Source: Burkholderiales bacterium (GTDB lineage Bacteria > Pseudomonadota > Gammaproteobacteria > Burkholderiales > Burkholderiaceae_C). From it: a DNA stretch of 39,460 bases. This document shows, piece after piece, positions 24,697 through 33,194 of this stretch; the first letter of the stretch is position 1; every line of letters starts with the position of its first letter. Under the pieces are notes generated by a model. The model saw only the letters and a list, made by a program, of their open reading frames with translations. It searched no databases and had not been told where the DNA came from. The DNA lies in contig SXSX01000106.1 of assembly GCA_005793295.1 (NCBI GenBank), forward strand, positions 1 through 39,460, in the 5' to 3' direction. The position numbers and the translations under genes were made by a program.

Positions 24697-26490
24697 ATGC
24701 TCGATATTCGCGCTCCTTTGCAAGCCCACATTGCCCAATGCGTCGTGCAGCCCGGTGATGTTGTTATTGCGGGCCAATTGCTGATGGTCTTAGAGGCGAT
24801 GAAGATGGAACACGAAATTACCGCGCCTATGGATGGCGAGATTCGTGCGCTGCATTTTTCTGAGGGCGAGACTGTGGGAGAAAACGATGTCTTGGTGACT
24901 ATGCAGCGAAGTAACTCCTTTGCTAAGTCTGCTTTGAAAAATGAACCTGCCTCCACCGCTTCCACGCTTCGCGCCGACCTCAAACGTCTTCAAGCCCGAC
25001 TTGAACACACGCTAGACGTTAACCGCCCCGAAGCGGTTGCCAAACGCCACGCGCTTGGGCTTCGCACTGCGCGAGAAAATATTGCTGACCTGTGCGACGC
25101 AGACAGTTTTTCCGAATACGGCGCGCTGGCGGTTGCTGCGCAACGCCAACGCCGAACGGCCGACGATTTGGTTCGCAATACCCCAGCCGATGGGATGGTG
25201 ACAGGGATTGGCAGCATTCACGGCCAACGCTGCGCCATTCTTGCCTATGACGCCACGGTTTTGGCAGGCACGCAAGGCATGCGCAACCACCAAAAAACCG
25301 ACCGACTATTAGGCCTAGCGCTAGAGCACCAATTGCCGGTGGTACTTTTTGCCGAAGGCGGAGGCGGTCGCCCGGGCGATGTCGATATGCCCATTGTGGC
25401 GGGCTTGCATGTCACAACCTTTGCCAGTTTTGCCAAACTCAACGGCCAGGTTCCGGTCATCGGCATCACCACCGGGCGCTGCTTTGCCGGCAATGCGGCG
25501 CTTTTGGGGTGTTGCGATGTCATCATCGCCACGCGCTCCAGCAACATTGGAATGGGCGGCCCGGCCATGGTCGAAGGCGGAGGCTTGGGCGTTTTCAAGC
25601 CAGAGGACATTGGCCCGAGCCCGGTGCAACACGCCAACGGCGTCATCGACATCTTGGTGGAAGACGAAGCGCAGGCAGTTGCAGCAGCCAAAAAATACCT
25701 CGCTTTTTTTCATAGTGGCGCGTCTCAATGGCATGCTCCAGACGCAGAACTCCTGCGCAACGCAGTACCCGAGAACCGCTTACGGGTGTACGACAGTCTT
25801 GCGGCTGTACACGCTTTGGCCGATACCGACAGCGTCTTAAGTCTGCGCACTGGTTTTGGCATTGGGATTCACACCGCATTGGCGCGGATCGAAGGCCGCG
25901 CGGTGGGCATTCTCGCCAACAACCCTCAGCACTTGGGCGGGGCCATTGATGCTGACGCCGCCGACAAGGCCAGCCGCTTTTTGCAACTCTGTAACGCCCA
26001 TGGCCTGCCTTTGGTGAGCCTGGTCGATACGCCGGGCTTTATGGTGGGCCCTGACACCGAGGCGACCGCGCAGGTGCGCCACGTCAGCCGCATGTTTATT
26101 GCAGCCGCCCATTTGCGCGTTCCTTTTTTAAGCGTCGTTTTACGCAAAGGGTATGGCTTGGGCGCGATGGCCATGACAGCGGGCGGATTCCACGCGCCAC
26201 TGTGTACCGTGGCTTGGCCCAGTGCGGAGTTTGGGGCCATGGGCTTGGAAGGTGCCGTACGTTTGGGTTACAAAAAAGAGCTGGAAGCGCTTCCCGAGGG
26301 CCCACAACGCGATGCGCTGTTTGCCCAACTCCTGGCCCAGCACATTGAAAACGGCAGCGCCATTGCGATGGCGACTACGCTGGAGATTGACGCGGTGATT
26401 GACCCTGCTCAAACCCGCAAGTGGTTAGTACAGGGGCTCGCCTCAGGACGGCTCAAAGAGCTGCGCGGCGCCAGCATCGATAGCTGGTAA
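24697..26490 (+). CDS. Biotinyl-domain / carboxyltransferase fusion protein
   Basis: 597-residue protein with an N-terminal biotinyl (BCCP) domain, residues about 1-70, biotin-accepting Lys36 in EAMKMEH, joined by a short linker to a carboxyltransferase domain (about 90-597) of the acyl-CoA carboxylase beta family. The CT part includes GLRTARENIADLCDADSFSEYG, VVLFAEGGGGRPGD, SSNIGMGGPAMVEGGG, a second crotonase half and GFMVGPDTEATAQVRHVSRMF. BCCP before CT is not the order of the usual alpha/beta acyl-CoA carboxylases, where biotin sits with the biotin carboxylase. A biotin carboxylase partner is not in the window. The likely product is a carboxylated short or branched acyl-CoA. The ribosome site is weak. 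Confidence 0.9.
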   Translation: MLDIRAPLQAHIAQCVVQPGDVVIAGQLLMVLEAMKMEHEITAPMDGEIRALHFSEGETVGENDVLVTMQRSNSFAKSALKNEPASTASTLRADLKRLQARLEHTLDVNRPEAVAKRHALGLRTARENIADLCDADSFSEYGALAVAAQRQRRTADDLVRNTPADGMVTGIGSIHGQRCAILAYDATVLAGTQGMRNHQKTDRLLGLALEHQLPVVLFAEGGGGRPGDVDMPIVAGLHVTTFASFAKLNGQVPVIGITTGRCFAGNAALLGCCDVIIATRSSNIGMGGPAMVEGGGLGVFKPEDIGPSPVQHANGVIDILVEDEAQAVAAAKKYLAFFHSGASQWHAPDAELLRNAVPENRLRVYDSLAAVHALADTDSVLSLRTGFGIGIHTALARIEGRAVGILANNPQHLGGAIDADAADKASRFLQLCNAHGLPLVSLVDTPGFMVGPDTEATAQVRHVSRMFIAAAHLRVPFLSVVLRKGYGLGAMAMTAGGFHAPLCTVAWPSAEFGAMGLEGAVRLGYKKELEALPEGPQRDALFAQLLAQHIENGSAIAMATTLEIDAVIDPAQTRKWLVQGLASGRLKELRGASIDSW

Positions 26491-26506
26491 TACTTAGACG
26501 CAGCTG

Positions 26507-27709
26507 TTACCTTTGGGTTGTGAGCCAACGCTCCAAACGTGCCACTCCATCTGTCAATCGCGCAAGGTCTTTAGATGCGAAACACCAGCGCAACCATGCC
26601 GCTGATTCTGGAGCAAACGCACTGCCTGGGGCCAAGCCCAGCCCCGCTTCAGTGACCAAGCGCTTGGCAGTGGCTAGCGAATCGGTATGGCCAGGGAGTT
26701 GAAAAAAAGCATACATCCCTCCCTTAGGGTTGGCTACTTGAACGCCCGGTAAGGTTTGCAGCGCGGGAATTAAGGTGTCGCGGCACGCTTTGAGGTGTTG
26801 GACCAAACGTGGTGTGACCTCTTCTCGGCGCTCTAAAGCCACGATGCCTGCGCGTTGGGTGAACACGCTGGCACACGAGGTGTTGAATTCAATGAGCTTG
26901 CCCATGGCTGCTTCCATGCTTGGCGGCATCACCAACCAACCCAAGCGCCAGCCTGTCATCAAATAGCTTTTTGAAAAACTATGTACCACCACCAAGCGGT
27001 CCTCGGGCGCTGCAAGGTCTAAGAAACTCGGAGCACAGCCGTTGCGGGTCGGCTCGTAATACAGGTTTTCATACACCTCGTCGGCCAAAATCCACGTCCC
27101 TGTTGTGCGGCAGTGTTGAAGAATGGCAGTTTGTTCTTCCCGGCTGAGTGTCCAACAGGTGGGGTTGTTGGGCGCGTTAACGATCAACAATTTGGTATGG
27201 GCTGAGATCTGAGATAACAGCTTAGGCAGGTCCAGTGTCCAAGCTCCCGCCTCACCCGCCAAACTGCTTTGCGTCTGCGCCGTCAAGGCAACGGTCCTCA
27301 GTTGTGCGCCCATGATCACAGCCTGCGCCGTCAGGTTGGGCCACACCGGCGTGACCGCCACCACTTCGTCACCCGCATCCACCAGCGCTTGCACCGCGAG
27401 CATCAAGGCATTCACGCCGCCGGCTGTCACTGCAATCCTCTGGGCTTGAATAGGGGCGTGGCCTTCAGGCGCTGTGTGCTTTTGGGTCATCGCTTGCGCA
27501 ATCGCTTCGCGCAGCTCAGGAAGGCCCAGGTTGTGGGCGTAAAACGTTTCGCCCCGCTGCAAGGAATCTATCGCCGCTTGGCGAATGAAGTCAGGTGTGA
27601 CTTCATCGCTTTCCCCAAACCAAAAAGCCAATACGTCTCTGCGCCCTAAACCGGCGTTGGCGACTTCCCGTATCTTGGATTCTTCAAGATTAAGGATGGC
27701 GCGACGCAT
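26507..27709 (-). CDS. PLP-dependent class I/II aminotransferase
   Basis: About 400 residues with the fold-type I aspartate-aminotransferase pattern: NLGLPELREAIAQAM near the N-terminus, VTAGGVNALMLAVQAL, NAPNNPTCWTLSREE, DEVYENLYYEP and the PLP-binding Lys in VVHSFSKSYLMTGWRLGW. A carboxylate-binding Arg lies in AAWLRWCFA near the C-terminus. I start at ATG 27709; a TTG at 27721 would overlap the stop of the upstream Bug gene and may also be used. The pairing with a periplasmic binding protein suggests a shared substrate, but the amino acid is not known. Confidence 0.9.
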   Translation of the reverse strand: MRRAILNLEESKIREVANAGLGRRDVLAFWFGESDEVTPDFIRQAAIDSLQRGETFYAHNLGLPELREAIAQAMTQKHTAPEGHAPIQAQRIAVTAGGVNALMLAVQALVDAGDEVVAVTPVWPNLTAQAVIMGAQLRTVALTAQTQSSLAGEAGAWTLDLPKLLSQISAHTKLLIVNAPNNPTCWTLSREEQTAILQHCRTTGTWILADEVYENLYYEPTRNGCAPSFLDLAAPEDRLVVVHSFSKSYLMTGWRLGWLVMPPSMEAAMGKLIEFNTSCASVFTQRAGIVALERREEVTPRLVQHLKACRDTLIPALQTLPGVQVANPKGGMYAFFQLPGHTDSLATAKRLVTEAGLGLAPGSAFAPESAAWLRWCFASKDLARLTDGVARLERWLTTQR

Positions 27710-27717
27710 AGACCCCG

Positions 27718-28713
27718 TCAATCTAATTTAGCGCCAGAGGCTTTGACAACCTTAGACCACTTGGCCAATTCTCCTTTGATAAAGCCATCAAACTGCGCTC
27801 CGGCCAAGTTCGGGAATTCTGCACCTTGGCTGGCCCAGGTTGCTTTGGCCTCGTCGGTCAGGCAGGCGCGGCGAATTTCTTCAGTGGCCCGCGTTTGGGC
27901 ATCAAGGGGTGTGGCCTTAGGTGCCCATATGCCATACCAGGTACTTACGGTGTAGTCAGGCAAGCCCAGTTCGGCTGAACAAGGCACATCAGGAAACGCC
28001 GCGTTGCGTTTGGCGCCTGACACCATCAAAGCCTTGATTCGGCCGCCTTTGATATGGGCAGCGGATGACCCCAGGCCATCGAACATCATGTCTACATTAC
28101 CCGCAATTAAATCTTGCAAGGCGGGGCCTGCGCCGCGGTAGGGAATGTGGGTGATGAAAGTTTTCGTTTGAAGCTTGAACAATTCGCCAGCCAAATGGTG
28201 CGAGGTTCCGCCGCCGGCAGATCCATAATTGAGTTTGCCGGGGTTTTTACGAACAAAGTCGAGGAACTCTTTGAAGTTGTTCACTGGAACTTTTTTGGGA
28301 TTCACCACCAAAATTTGAGGGACGCTGGCCACCAAAATCAGGGGCGAAAAATCACGCTCAATGTCGTAATCGAGCTTGGGATACATATACGGTGCAATCG
28401 TGTGGTGTACCGCGCCCATGAACAATGTGTAACCGTCTGGTGCTGCCTTAGCGGCAATGCCTGCGCCCAAGGTTCCTCCTGCGCCACCCTTGTTGTCAAT
28501 AATGAGCTGCTTTTCTGTCAGCCGCGCAAACTGCGCTGCCATAGGACGGGCAAAGGCGTCCGTGCCGCCGCCCGCAGGAAACGGAACCACCATGGTGACC
28601 GGCTTGGCTGGCCATGAGGCTTGTGCAAAGCTCGGAAGTGTCAGGCCAGTTGCGCCTGCTGCAGCCCATTGCAGCAGGCTGCGCCGCTGAAGCAAATTTT
28701 TGGAATTCAACAT
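27718..28713 (-). CDS. Bug-family tripartite tricarboxylate transporter binding protein
   Basis: 331-residue Bug/TctC protein. The N-terminus has a twin-arginine pair (LLQRRSLLQWAAAGATGLTLP), so export may be by Tat or Sec. The mature protein shows KPVTMVVPFPAGGGTDAFARPM and IIDNKGGAGGTLGAGIAAKAAPDGYTLFMG, then THIPYRGAGPALQDLIAGNVDMMFDG. There are no TctA/TctB genes beside it. It is upstream of the aminotransferase, with its TGA overlapping that gene's alternative TTG start, so the two are co-transcribed. Ligand unknown. Confidence 0.9.
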   Translation of the reverse strand: MLNSKNLLQRRSLLQWAAAGATGLTLPSFAQASWPAKPVTMVVPFPAGGGTDAFARPMAAQFARLTEKQLIIDNKGGAGGTLGAGIAAKAAPDGYTLFMGAVHHTIAPYMYPKLDYDIERDFSPLILVASVPQILVVNPKKVPVNNFKEFLDFVRKNPGKLNYGSAGGGTSHHLAGELFKLQTKTFITHIPYRGAGPALQDLIAGNVDMMFDGLGSSAAHIKGGRIKALMVSGAKRNAAFPDVPCSAELGLPDYTVSTWYGIWAPKATPLDAQTRATEEIRRACLTDEAKATWASQGAEFPNLAGAQFDGFIKGELAKWSKVVKASGAKLD

Positions 28714-28826
28714 AAGAAGTCTCTCCTCTTTATAAGATTGTGAACTGCCAGTCGCCTACGGGGATAAGGCGCTGCGCGTGCATCGTACCGCTATTTTTAA
28801 TAGCCGTTGCTCAAGTTGTTCGCTTC

Positions 28827-28919
28827 TCTTGGATAATTGGTATCAGCGACCAATGGCGAGTTTGCTTTCGTTGGAATACCGAGGGCGCTTTTGATGTTGA
28901 AATTGTGGATTACCACTAA
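28827..28919 (+). pseudogene. HigB-like toxin remnant (C-terminal fragment)
   Basis: The frame ending at the TAA at 28917-28919 encodes GISDQWRVCFRW, then a short variable stretch and FDVEIVDYH, which is the C-terminus of RelE-superfamily HigB toxins. Upstream of about 28827 the frame continues to a GTG at 28740 but shows no HigB N-terminal residues. Full HigB is about 90 residues; only about 30 are recognisable here. It sits 10 bp before the HigA gene, exactly where an intact higB would end. I read it as a decayed toxin. Confidence 0.7.
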
Positions 28920-28929
28920 AGGAATTGAA

Positions 28930-29229
28930 ATGAGACAGGTAGCTGCCGTCACCCCTGGTGAAATGCTTGAACAAGAATTTCTCAAACCATTGGGTTTATC
29001 CAAATACAAACTGGCGAAAGACCTTGGTATTCCCGCACAACGCATCGGCGATATCGTCGCAGGCAAGCGGGCCATCACCGCTGACACCGATCTGCGCTTA
29101 TGCCGGTATTTTGGGCTCAGCGATGGGTGGTGGTTGCGTGGTCAAGGCAATTACGACATGGCAGTAACCCGTGAAAAAATGGGCGAGGCATTGGAAAAAA
29201 TTCAGCGCTGCACTTTGCTGGCAGCTTAA
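28930..29229 (+). CDS. higA: HigA-family antitoxin (XRE helix-turn-helix), apparently orphan
   Basis: 99-residue HigA-family protein. It begins RQVAAVTPGEMLEQEFLKPLGLSKYKL, followed by the helix-turn-helix AKDLGIPAQRIGDIVAGKRAIT and DLRLCRYFGLSDGWWLRGQ, the standard HigA order. ATG 28930 has an AAAGGA ribosome site; the longer frame from 28837 is the toxin region read in another frame. In an intact locus HigA neutralises HigB and represses the operon. Here the toxin appears truncated, so HigA may act only as a regulator, or against HigB elsewhere. Confidence 0.9.
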   Translation: MRQVAAVTPGEMLEQEFLKPLGLSKYKLAKDLGIPAQRIGDIVAGKRAITADTDLRLCRYFGLSDGWWLRGQGNYDMAVTREKMGEALEKIQRCTLLAA

Positions 29230-29251
29230 AACCGTTTTAGAAGTTTAGAAA

Positions 29252-29716
29252 ATGATAGATGGAGCCGTCAAAAAGTCGATTCAGTCTAGCGTCTTATGCT
29301 GGTTGGCCACAGTAGATGCATCGGGGCAACCCCATGTTTCTCCCAAAGAGATTTTTGCGGCGGTAGATGAAACGCATGTGGTGATTGCCCATATTGCCTC
29401 GCCCCATACCGTGCGCAATATCGCCAGCCATCCAAAAGTTTGTTTGAGTTTTGTGGATGTATTTGTACAAAAAGGTTTCAAACTTCAAGGTCTCGCCCGC
29501 ATCGTCAAAGCTGCCGACCCCGAGTATTTAACATGGGCAGAACCCTTGCTGGTAATGGTTGAAGGCAAATTCAAAATTCCAAGTGCCATCGTGGTGGAAG
29601 TGCAAACCGTTGACCCGATCTTGGCACCCAGTTATCGGTTTTATCCAGAAGCCACGACAGAACACGACCAAATTGCCTCCGCCATGCGCCGATACGGGGT
29701 TCAACCCAGAGATTGA
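29252..29716 (+). CDS. Pyridoxamine 5'-phosphate oxidase-like FMN-binding protein
   Basis: 154-residue split-barrel flavoprotein of the PNPOx-like family. It has the opening WLATVDASGQPHVSPKEIFA, the strand-helix segment THVVIAHIASPHTVRNIASHPKVCLSF and the dimer strand KGFKLQGLARIV. Members bind FMN or F420-like cofactors and many are of unknown function; PdxH identity is unlikely because the length and C-terminus differ. It follows higA by 22 bp and may share its transcript, though a functional link is not evident. Confidence 0.82.
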   Translation: MIDGAVKKSIQSSVLCWLATVDASGQPHVSPKEIFAAVDETHVVIAHIASPHTVRNIASHPKVCLSFVDVFVQKGFKLQGLARIVKAADPEYLTWAEPLLVMVEGKFKIPSAIVVEVQTVDPILAPSYRFYPEATTEHDQIASAMRRYGVQPRD

Positions 29717-29728
29717 ATCGGTGACGCT

Positions 29729-31255
29729 TTAAAACCGCGGCAAATCTGGGTGCTTGATTTGCCCACCGCGCACCAGCATCTTCCCGTACTCAGCGCAACG
29801 CTGCAGGGTCGGAATCACTTTGCCCGGGTTGAGCAAGGCACGGGGATCAAAGGCGTGTTTGATGGCAAGCATCTGGGCGTTTTCCTCGGCGGAGAACTGC
29901 ACGCACATGCTGTTGAGTTTTTCAACACCGACGCCGTGCTCGCCGGTCACGGTTCCGCCCATGGCGACACTGGTCTCTAAGATGTCGGCTCCGAAAAGTT
30001 CACAGCGGTGAAGTTGGTCCGGGTCGCTGGCATCGAACATGATCAACGGGTGTAAATTTCCGTCACCGGCGTGAAACACGTTGGCGCAACGAAGCTGGTA
30101 TTTCTTTTCCATTTCCCCAATCGCCAACAAAATATCAGCCAAGCGTTTGCGCGGAATGGTGCTGTCCATGCACATGTAATCGGGGCTGATGCGGCCCGAC
30201 GCTGGGAACGCGTTTTTGCGGCCACTCCAAAATTTCAAACGTTCTGCTTCCGATTGGCTGACAGCAATGGCGGTCGCGCCGTTTTGGCGCAAGACATCAC
30301 TCATGCGGCCGATTTCTTCTTCGACTTCTTCAGGCGTTCCGTCACTTTCGCACAGCAAAATCGCCGCAGCGTTCAGGTCATAGCCGGCGTGAACAAAATC
30401 CTCAACCGCGGCGGTCATGGGCTTGTCCATCATCTCCAAACCCGCAGGAATAATGCCTTCGGCGATTACCGCAGCCACCGCGTCCCCAGCTTTTCTTACA
30501 TCGTCGAAGCTCGCCATGATGCAGCGGGCGAGTTGCGGCTTAGGGACGAGTTTGACCAAGACTTCGGTGGTCACAGCCAACATGCCTTCGCTGCCGACGA
30601 CCAAGCTCATCAGGTCGTAGCCGGGCGTGTCTAAGGCCTCTGCGCCAAATTCAATCGGGTCGCCTTCCACCGTAAACCCCCGAACTTTCAAAATATTGTG
30701 CAGGGTTAAACCGTATTTCAGACAATGGACACCGCCGGAGTTTTCAGCAACGTTGCCACCGATCGTGCAGGCGATTTGGCTGCTGGGGTCGGGCGCGTAA
30801 TACAAGCCGTAGGACGCTGCGGCTTCGCTGATAGCGAGGTTGCGAACGCCGCATTGAACGAGCGCGGTCCGGCTACGGGCGTCGATTTTGACGATGCGGT
30901 TGAACTTTGCCAAGGACAAGGTCACGCCGCGGGCGTGGGGCATCGCCCCGCCCGACAAGCCCGTTCCTGCACCCCGAGCGACAACCGGCACGCGCAAGAC
31001 GTGGCAGGTTTGAAGTACGGCCCTCACCTGGGCTTCATCTTCTGGCAAAGCCACCACCAAAGGCCGCTGGCGATAAGCAGTTAAGCCGTCACACTCATAC
31101 GCGGTGGTGTCCTCAGTTTGGTACAGCAGGGCGTGGTAAGGTAAAACCTGGCGCAAGGCTTGCACAATCAGCGCCTGCAAAGCCGCTTTATCAAGCAGGT
31201 CGTGGCCTGTGGCTTGGGTGGCAGCACGGGCAGCAGAGGGAAGAGGGGCGTTCAT
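29729..31255 (-). CDS. glcD: Glycolate oxidase subunit GlcD (FAD-linked)
   Basis: 508-residue FAD-linked oxidase close to E. coli GlcD over its full length. The FAD_binding_4 domain (about 55-230) has PYHALLYQTEDTTAYECDGL, VPVVARGAGTGLSGGAMP and YAPDPSSQIACTIGGNVAEN; the C-terminal oxidase domain includes HAGDGNLHPLIMFDASDP and GTVTGEHGVGVEKL. It oxidises glycolate (or D-lactate-type 2-hydroxy acids) and normally needs GlcE and the Fe-S subunit GlcF. Neither is beside it: a plus-strand gene lies 12 bp downstream and a LysR regulator upstream. I chose ATG 31255, since residues encoded up to 31390 have no homology. Partner subunits may be elsewhere. Confidence 0.9.
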   Translation of the reverse strand: MNAPLPSAARAATQATGHDLLDKAALQALIVQALRQVLPYHALLYQTEDTTAYECDGLTAYRQRPLVVALPEDEAQVRAVLQTCHVLRVPVVARGAGTGLSGGAMPHARGVTLSLAKFNRIVKIDARSRTALVQCGVRNLAISEAAASYGLYYAPDPSSQIACTIGGNVAENSGGVHCLKYGLTLHNILKVRGFTVEGDPIEFGAEALDTPGYDLMSLVVGSEGMLAVTTEVLVKLVPKPQLARCIMASFDDVRKAGDAVAAVIAEGIIPAGLEMMDKPMTAAVEDFVHAGYDLNAAAILLCESDGTPEEVEEEIGRMSDVLRQNGATAIAVSQSEAERLKFWSGRKNAFPASGRISPDYMCMDSTIPRKRLADILLAIGEMEKKYQLRCANVFHAGDGNLHPLIMFDASDPDQLHRCELFGADILETSVAMGGTVTGEHGVGVEKLNSMCVQFSAEENAQMLAIKHAFDPRALLNPGKVIPTLQRCAEYGKMLVRGGQIKHPDLPRF

Positions 31256-31258
31256 TGG

Positions 31259-31271
31259 CTTTACTGTAAAG
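31259..31271. promoter_or_regulatory. Perfect palindrome immediately before glcD
   Basis: CTTTACTGTAAAG is a perfect 13-bp palindrome centred on one base, ending 4 bp before the glcD ATG. It covers the place where a ribosome site would be, and no strong Shine-Dalgarno is otherwise seen. It could be an operator, possibly for the adjacent LysR protein, or a small mRNA hairpin. Confidence 0.35.
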
Positions 31272-31358
31272 GAACTCGGCCCGGTAGTGCGTGAAGAATC
31301 TTTCAGCGCTGCGTGAAATTGAGGGCTTGAAGGTGCGCCCGGCGGACGCCAGGCTTGT

Positions 31359-32246
31359 CTAAGCCAACACTTGTTTGAGCCATTCGGCAAAGGCGGCGCA
31401 CTCCCAGCGGTCCATCATTCCAGTGCGCCAGCACAGGTAATGGGCGTGGGGGCTCGGTACATTGGTGACAAAAGGCGCACTGCTGCCTAAGCGAACTAGC
31501 GAGCCGTTGTCCAACCAAGGAGCGCCCAACTTCAGGCGCACCAGCGCCACGCCCATGCCTGCAGCCGCGCCGTCGCACATCAGCCCAATGTCATTGAACT
31601 GCGATCCATCCACTGGCTCGGGCCAATCCAAACCGTTGGCAGCAAACCAGCTGCGCCAAGGCTCCAAAGGGCTGCGCAACAAAGCCACCCGCTCTAAATC
31701 TTGGGCTGTCTCAAACGGGCCGTGTTCGCGCACAAAGGTGGGCGAGGCCAAGGGCGTGATGACGTCTTTGGTTAAACACACAAACTCCAAGTCGGCGTAG
31801 CGCCCTGCGCCAAAGCGCACGGTAAGGTCTGCATCTTCGGCAACCACGTCTAACAAAGGAATAGAGACCTGCATGGTCACATCAATTTCCGGATAGGCTT
31901 CGGTGAACTCGCGCAAGCGGGGAATCACAATCGAGCGGGCAAAGGTGGGGGTGACTGCCAAGCGCAGCTTGCGCTTGGCAGAGACTGCACTGGCACTGGG
32001 GAATTTTTGCAAAATCGCCAAACCTTCGCGCACATGGGCGAGGTATTCGCTGCCCTCGGTCGTCAGAGAAAAGTCCGCCCGACCAAACAGTTTGGTGCCA
32101 ATAATTTGCTCCAACTGGCGTACCCGGTGACTCACCGCGCTCGGGGTGACAAACAATTCTTCCGAGGCTTGGGTCACGCTGCGCAAACGCGCCAGCGCCT
32201 CAAAGGTTAGCAGGCATTGGATAGGGGGAATGCGGGCAAGGCTCAT
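31359..32246 (-). CDS. LysR-family transcriptional regulator (GcvA-like)
   Basis: 295-residue LysR regulator. The N-terminal helix-turn-helix (PPIQCLLTFEALARLRSVTQASEELFVTPSAVSHRVRQLE) is of the GcvA subgroup, followed by a linker helix and a periplasmic-binding-like effector domain. The start is ATG 32246; an earlier start at 32276 would add unmatched residues. It is divergent from psd and lies 103 bp upstream of glcD in the same direction, so glcD is a possible target. Effector unknown. Confidence 0.9.
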   Translation of the reverse strand: MSLARIPPIQCLLTFEALARLRSVTQASEELFVTPSAVSHRVRQLEQIIGTKLFGRADFSLTTEGSEYLAHVREGLAILQKFPSASAVSAKRKLRLAVTPTFARSIVIPRLREFTEAYPEIDVTMQVSIPLLDVVAEDADLTVRFGAGRYADLEFVCLTKDVITPLASPTFVREHGPFETAQDLERVALLRSPLEPWRSWFAANGLDWPEPVDGSQFNDIGLMCDGAAAGMGVALVRLKLGAPWLDNGSLVRLGSSAPFVTNVPSPHAHYLCWRTGMMDRWECAAFAEWLKQVLA

Positions 32247-32255
32247 AGCGCTCAC

Positions 32256-32261
32256 TATAAT
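32256..32261 (+). promoter_or_regulatory. Possible -10 element for psd
   Basis: An exact TATAAT lies 68 bp before the psd GTG, in the divergent region between the LysR gene and psd. No good -35 was found at the expected distance, so this is a weak call. Confidence 0.3.
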
Positions 32262-32328
32262 TCGCGACCCTTGCAAATACAGGGGCTTTGCATGTTTATT
32301 TTGCCTCTTTCATCCAACCGGAGTTGCT

Positions 32329-33174
32329 GTGTCTGATTTCATCGCGGTGTTTCCGCAGTACCTCCTGCCCAAACGAGCGCTCACCGTCTTTGGCGGTTGG
32401 GTCGCCACCCGCCGCTGGGGCAAAGCAACTACTTGCTTGATTGCGTGGTTTGTCAAACGCTACGACGTCAATATGAACGAAGCAGCCAATACGGATCTGG
32501 CAAGCTACACCAGCTTTAACGACTTTTTTATCCGCGCTTTGCGCCCGGGTGTGCGGCCGCTGGCCAATGCCCCCTTCGTCTGCCCGGTAGACGGGGCGAT
32601 CAGCCAGTTTGGCGCCATCCAAGCCGACCAAATTTTTCAAGCCAAGGGCCATGCCTACAGCACGACTGCGCTGGTCGGCGGGGATAAGGCGCTAGCCTCC
32701 GAGTTTCTTGACGGCAGTTTTGCCACGCTGTACTTGAGCCCGCGCGATTACCACCGCATCCACATGCCCTGTGCAGGCAGGCTTCGCAGCATGGTCTATG
32801 TGCCCGGCGACCTGTTCTCTGTCAACCCCAAAACTGCGCGGGGGGTGCCGGGTTTGTTTGCGCGAAACGAGCGCGTGGTGTGTGTCTTCGACACCGAATT
32901 TGGGCCTCTGGTAATGGCCTTGGTGGGGGCGACCGTGGTCGGCAGCATGGCCACCGTCTGGCACGGCGTCGTCAACCCGCCGCGCTTACCGCAGGTCACA
33001 AAATGGCATTACGACGAGAGCGACATTACCCTTTTGCGAGGCGAAGAGCTAGGACGCTTTCTCTTAGGCTCCACCGTGGTGATGCTTTTTTCCAAAGGCG
33101 CTTTGGATTGGAACGCAAAATGGCAAGCCACGTTACCGGTGCGCATGGGCGAGGCCATGGCGCAAGCCCAGTAG
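32329..33174 (+). CDS. psd: Phosphatidylserine decarboxylase
   Basis: 281-residue proenzyme that decarboxylates phosphatidylserine to phosphatidylethanolamine at the inner membrane. The autocleavage motif LGST is at residues 246-249; cleavage before Ser248 would yield a pyruvoyl-bearing alpha chain of 34 residues. Other family segments are SFNDFFIRALRPGVRPL, VCPVDGAISQFG and LSPRDYHRIHMPCAG. The GTG start at 32329 follows a GGAG site and leaves the usual Psd N-terminus; the longer frame from 32146 runs antisense through the LysR start. It ends 20 bp before the convergent DUF3567 gene. Confidence 0.95.
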   Translation: MSDFIAVFPQYLLPKRALTVFGGWVATRRWGKATTCLIAWFVKRYDVNMNEAANTDLASYTSFNDFFIRALRPGVRPLANAPFVCPVDGAISQFGAIQADQIFQAKGHAYSTTALVGGDKALASEFLDGSFATLYLSPRDYHRIHMPCAGRLRSMVYVPGDLFSVNPKTARGVPGLFARNERVVCVFDTEFGPLVMALVGATVVGSMATVWHGVVNPPRLPQVTKWHYDESDITLLRGEELGRFLLGSTVVMLFSKGALDWNAKWQATLPVRMGEAMAQAQ

Positions 33175-33194
33175 AGCAGCCGATCAAACCCGTT

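Noticed and set aside
28759-32695. 15-base match CGGGGATAAGGCGCT near 28759 and again near 32679
   Set aside because: About one such chance match is expected in a window of this size, one copy is inside psd, and no symmetry or mobile feature surrounds them.
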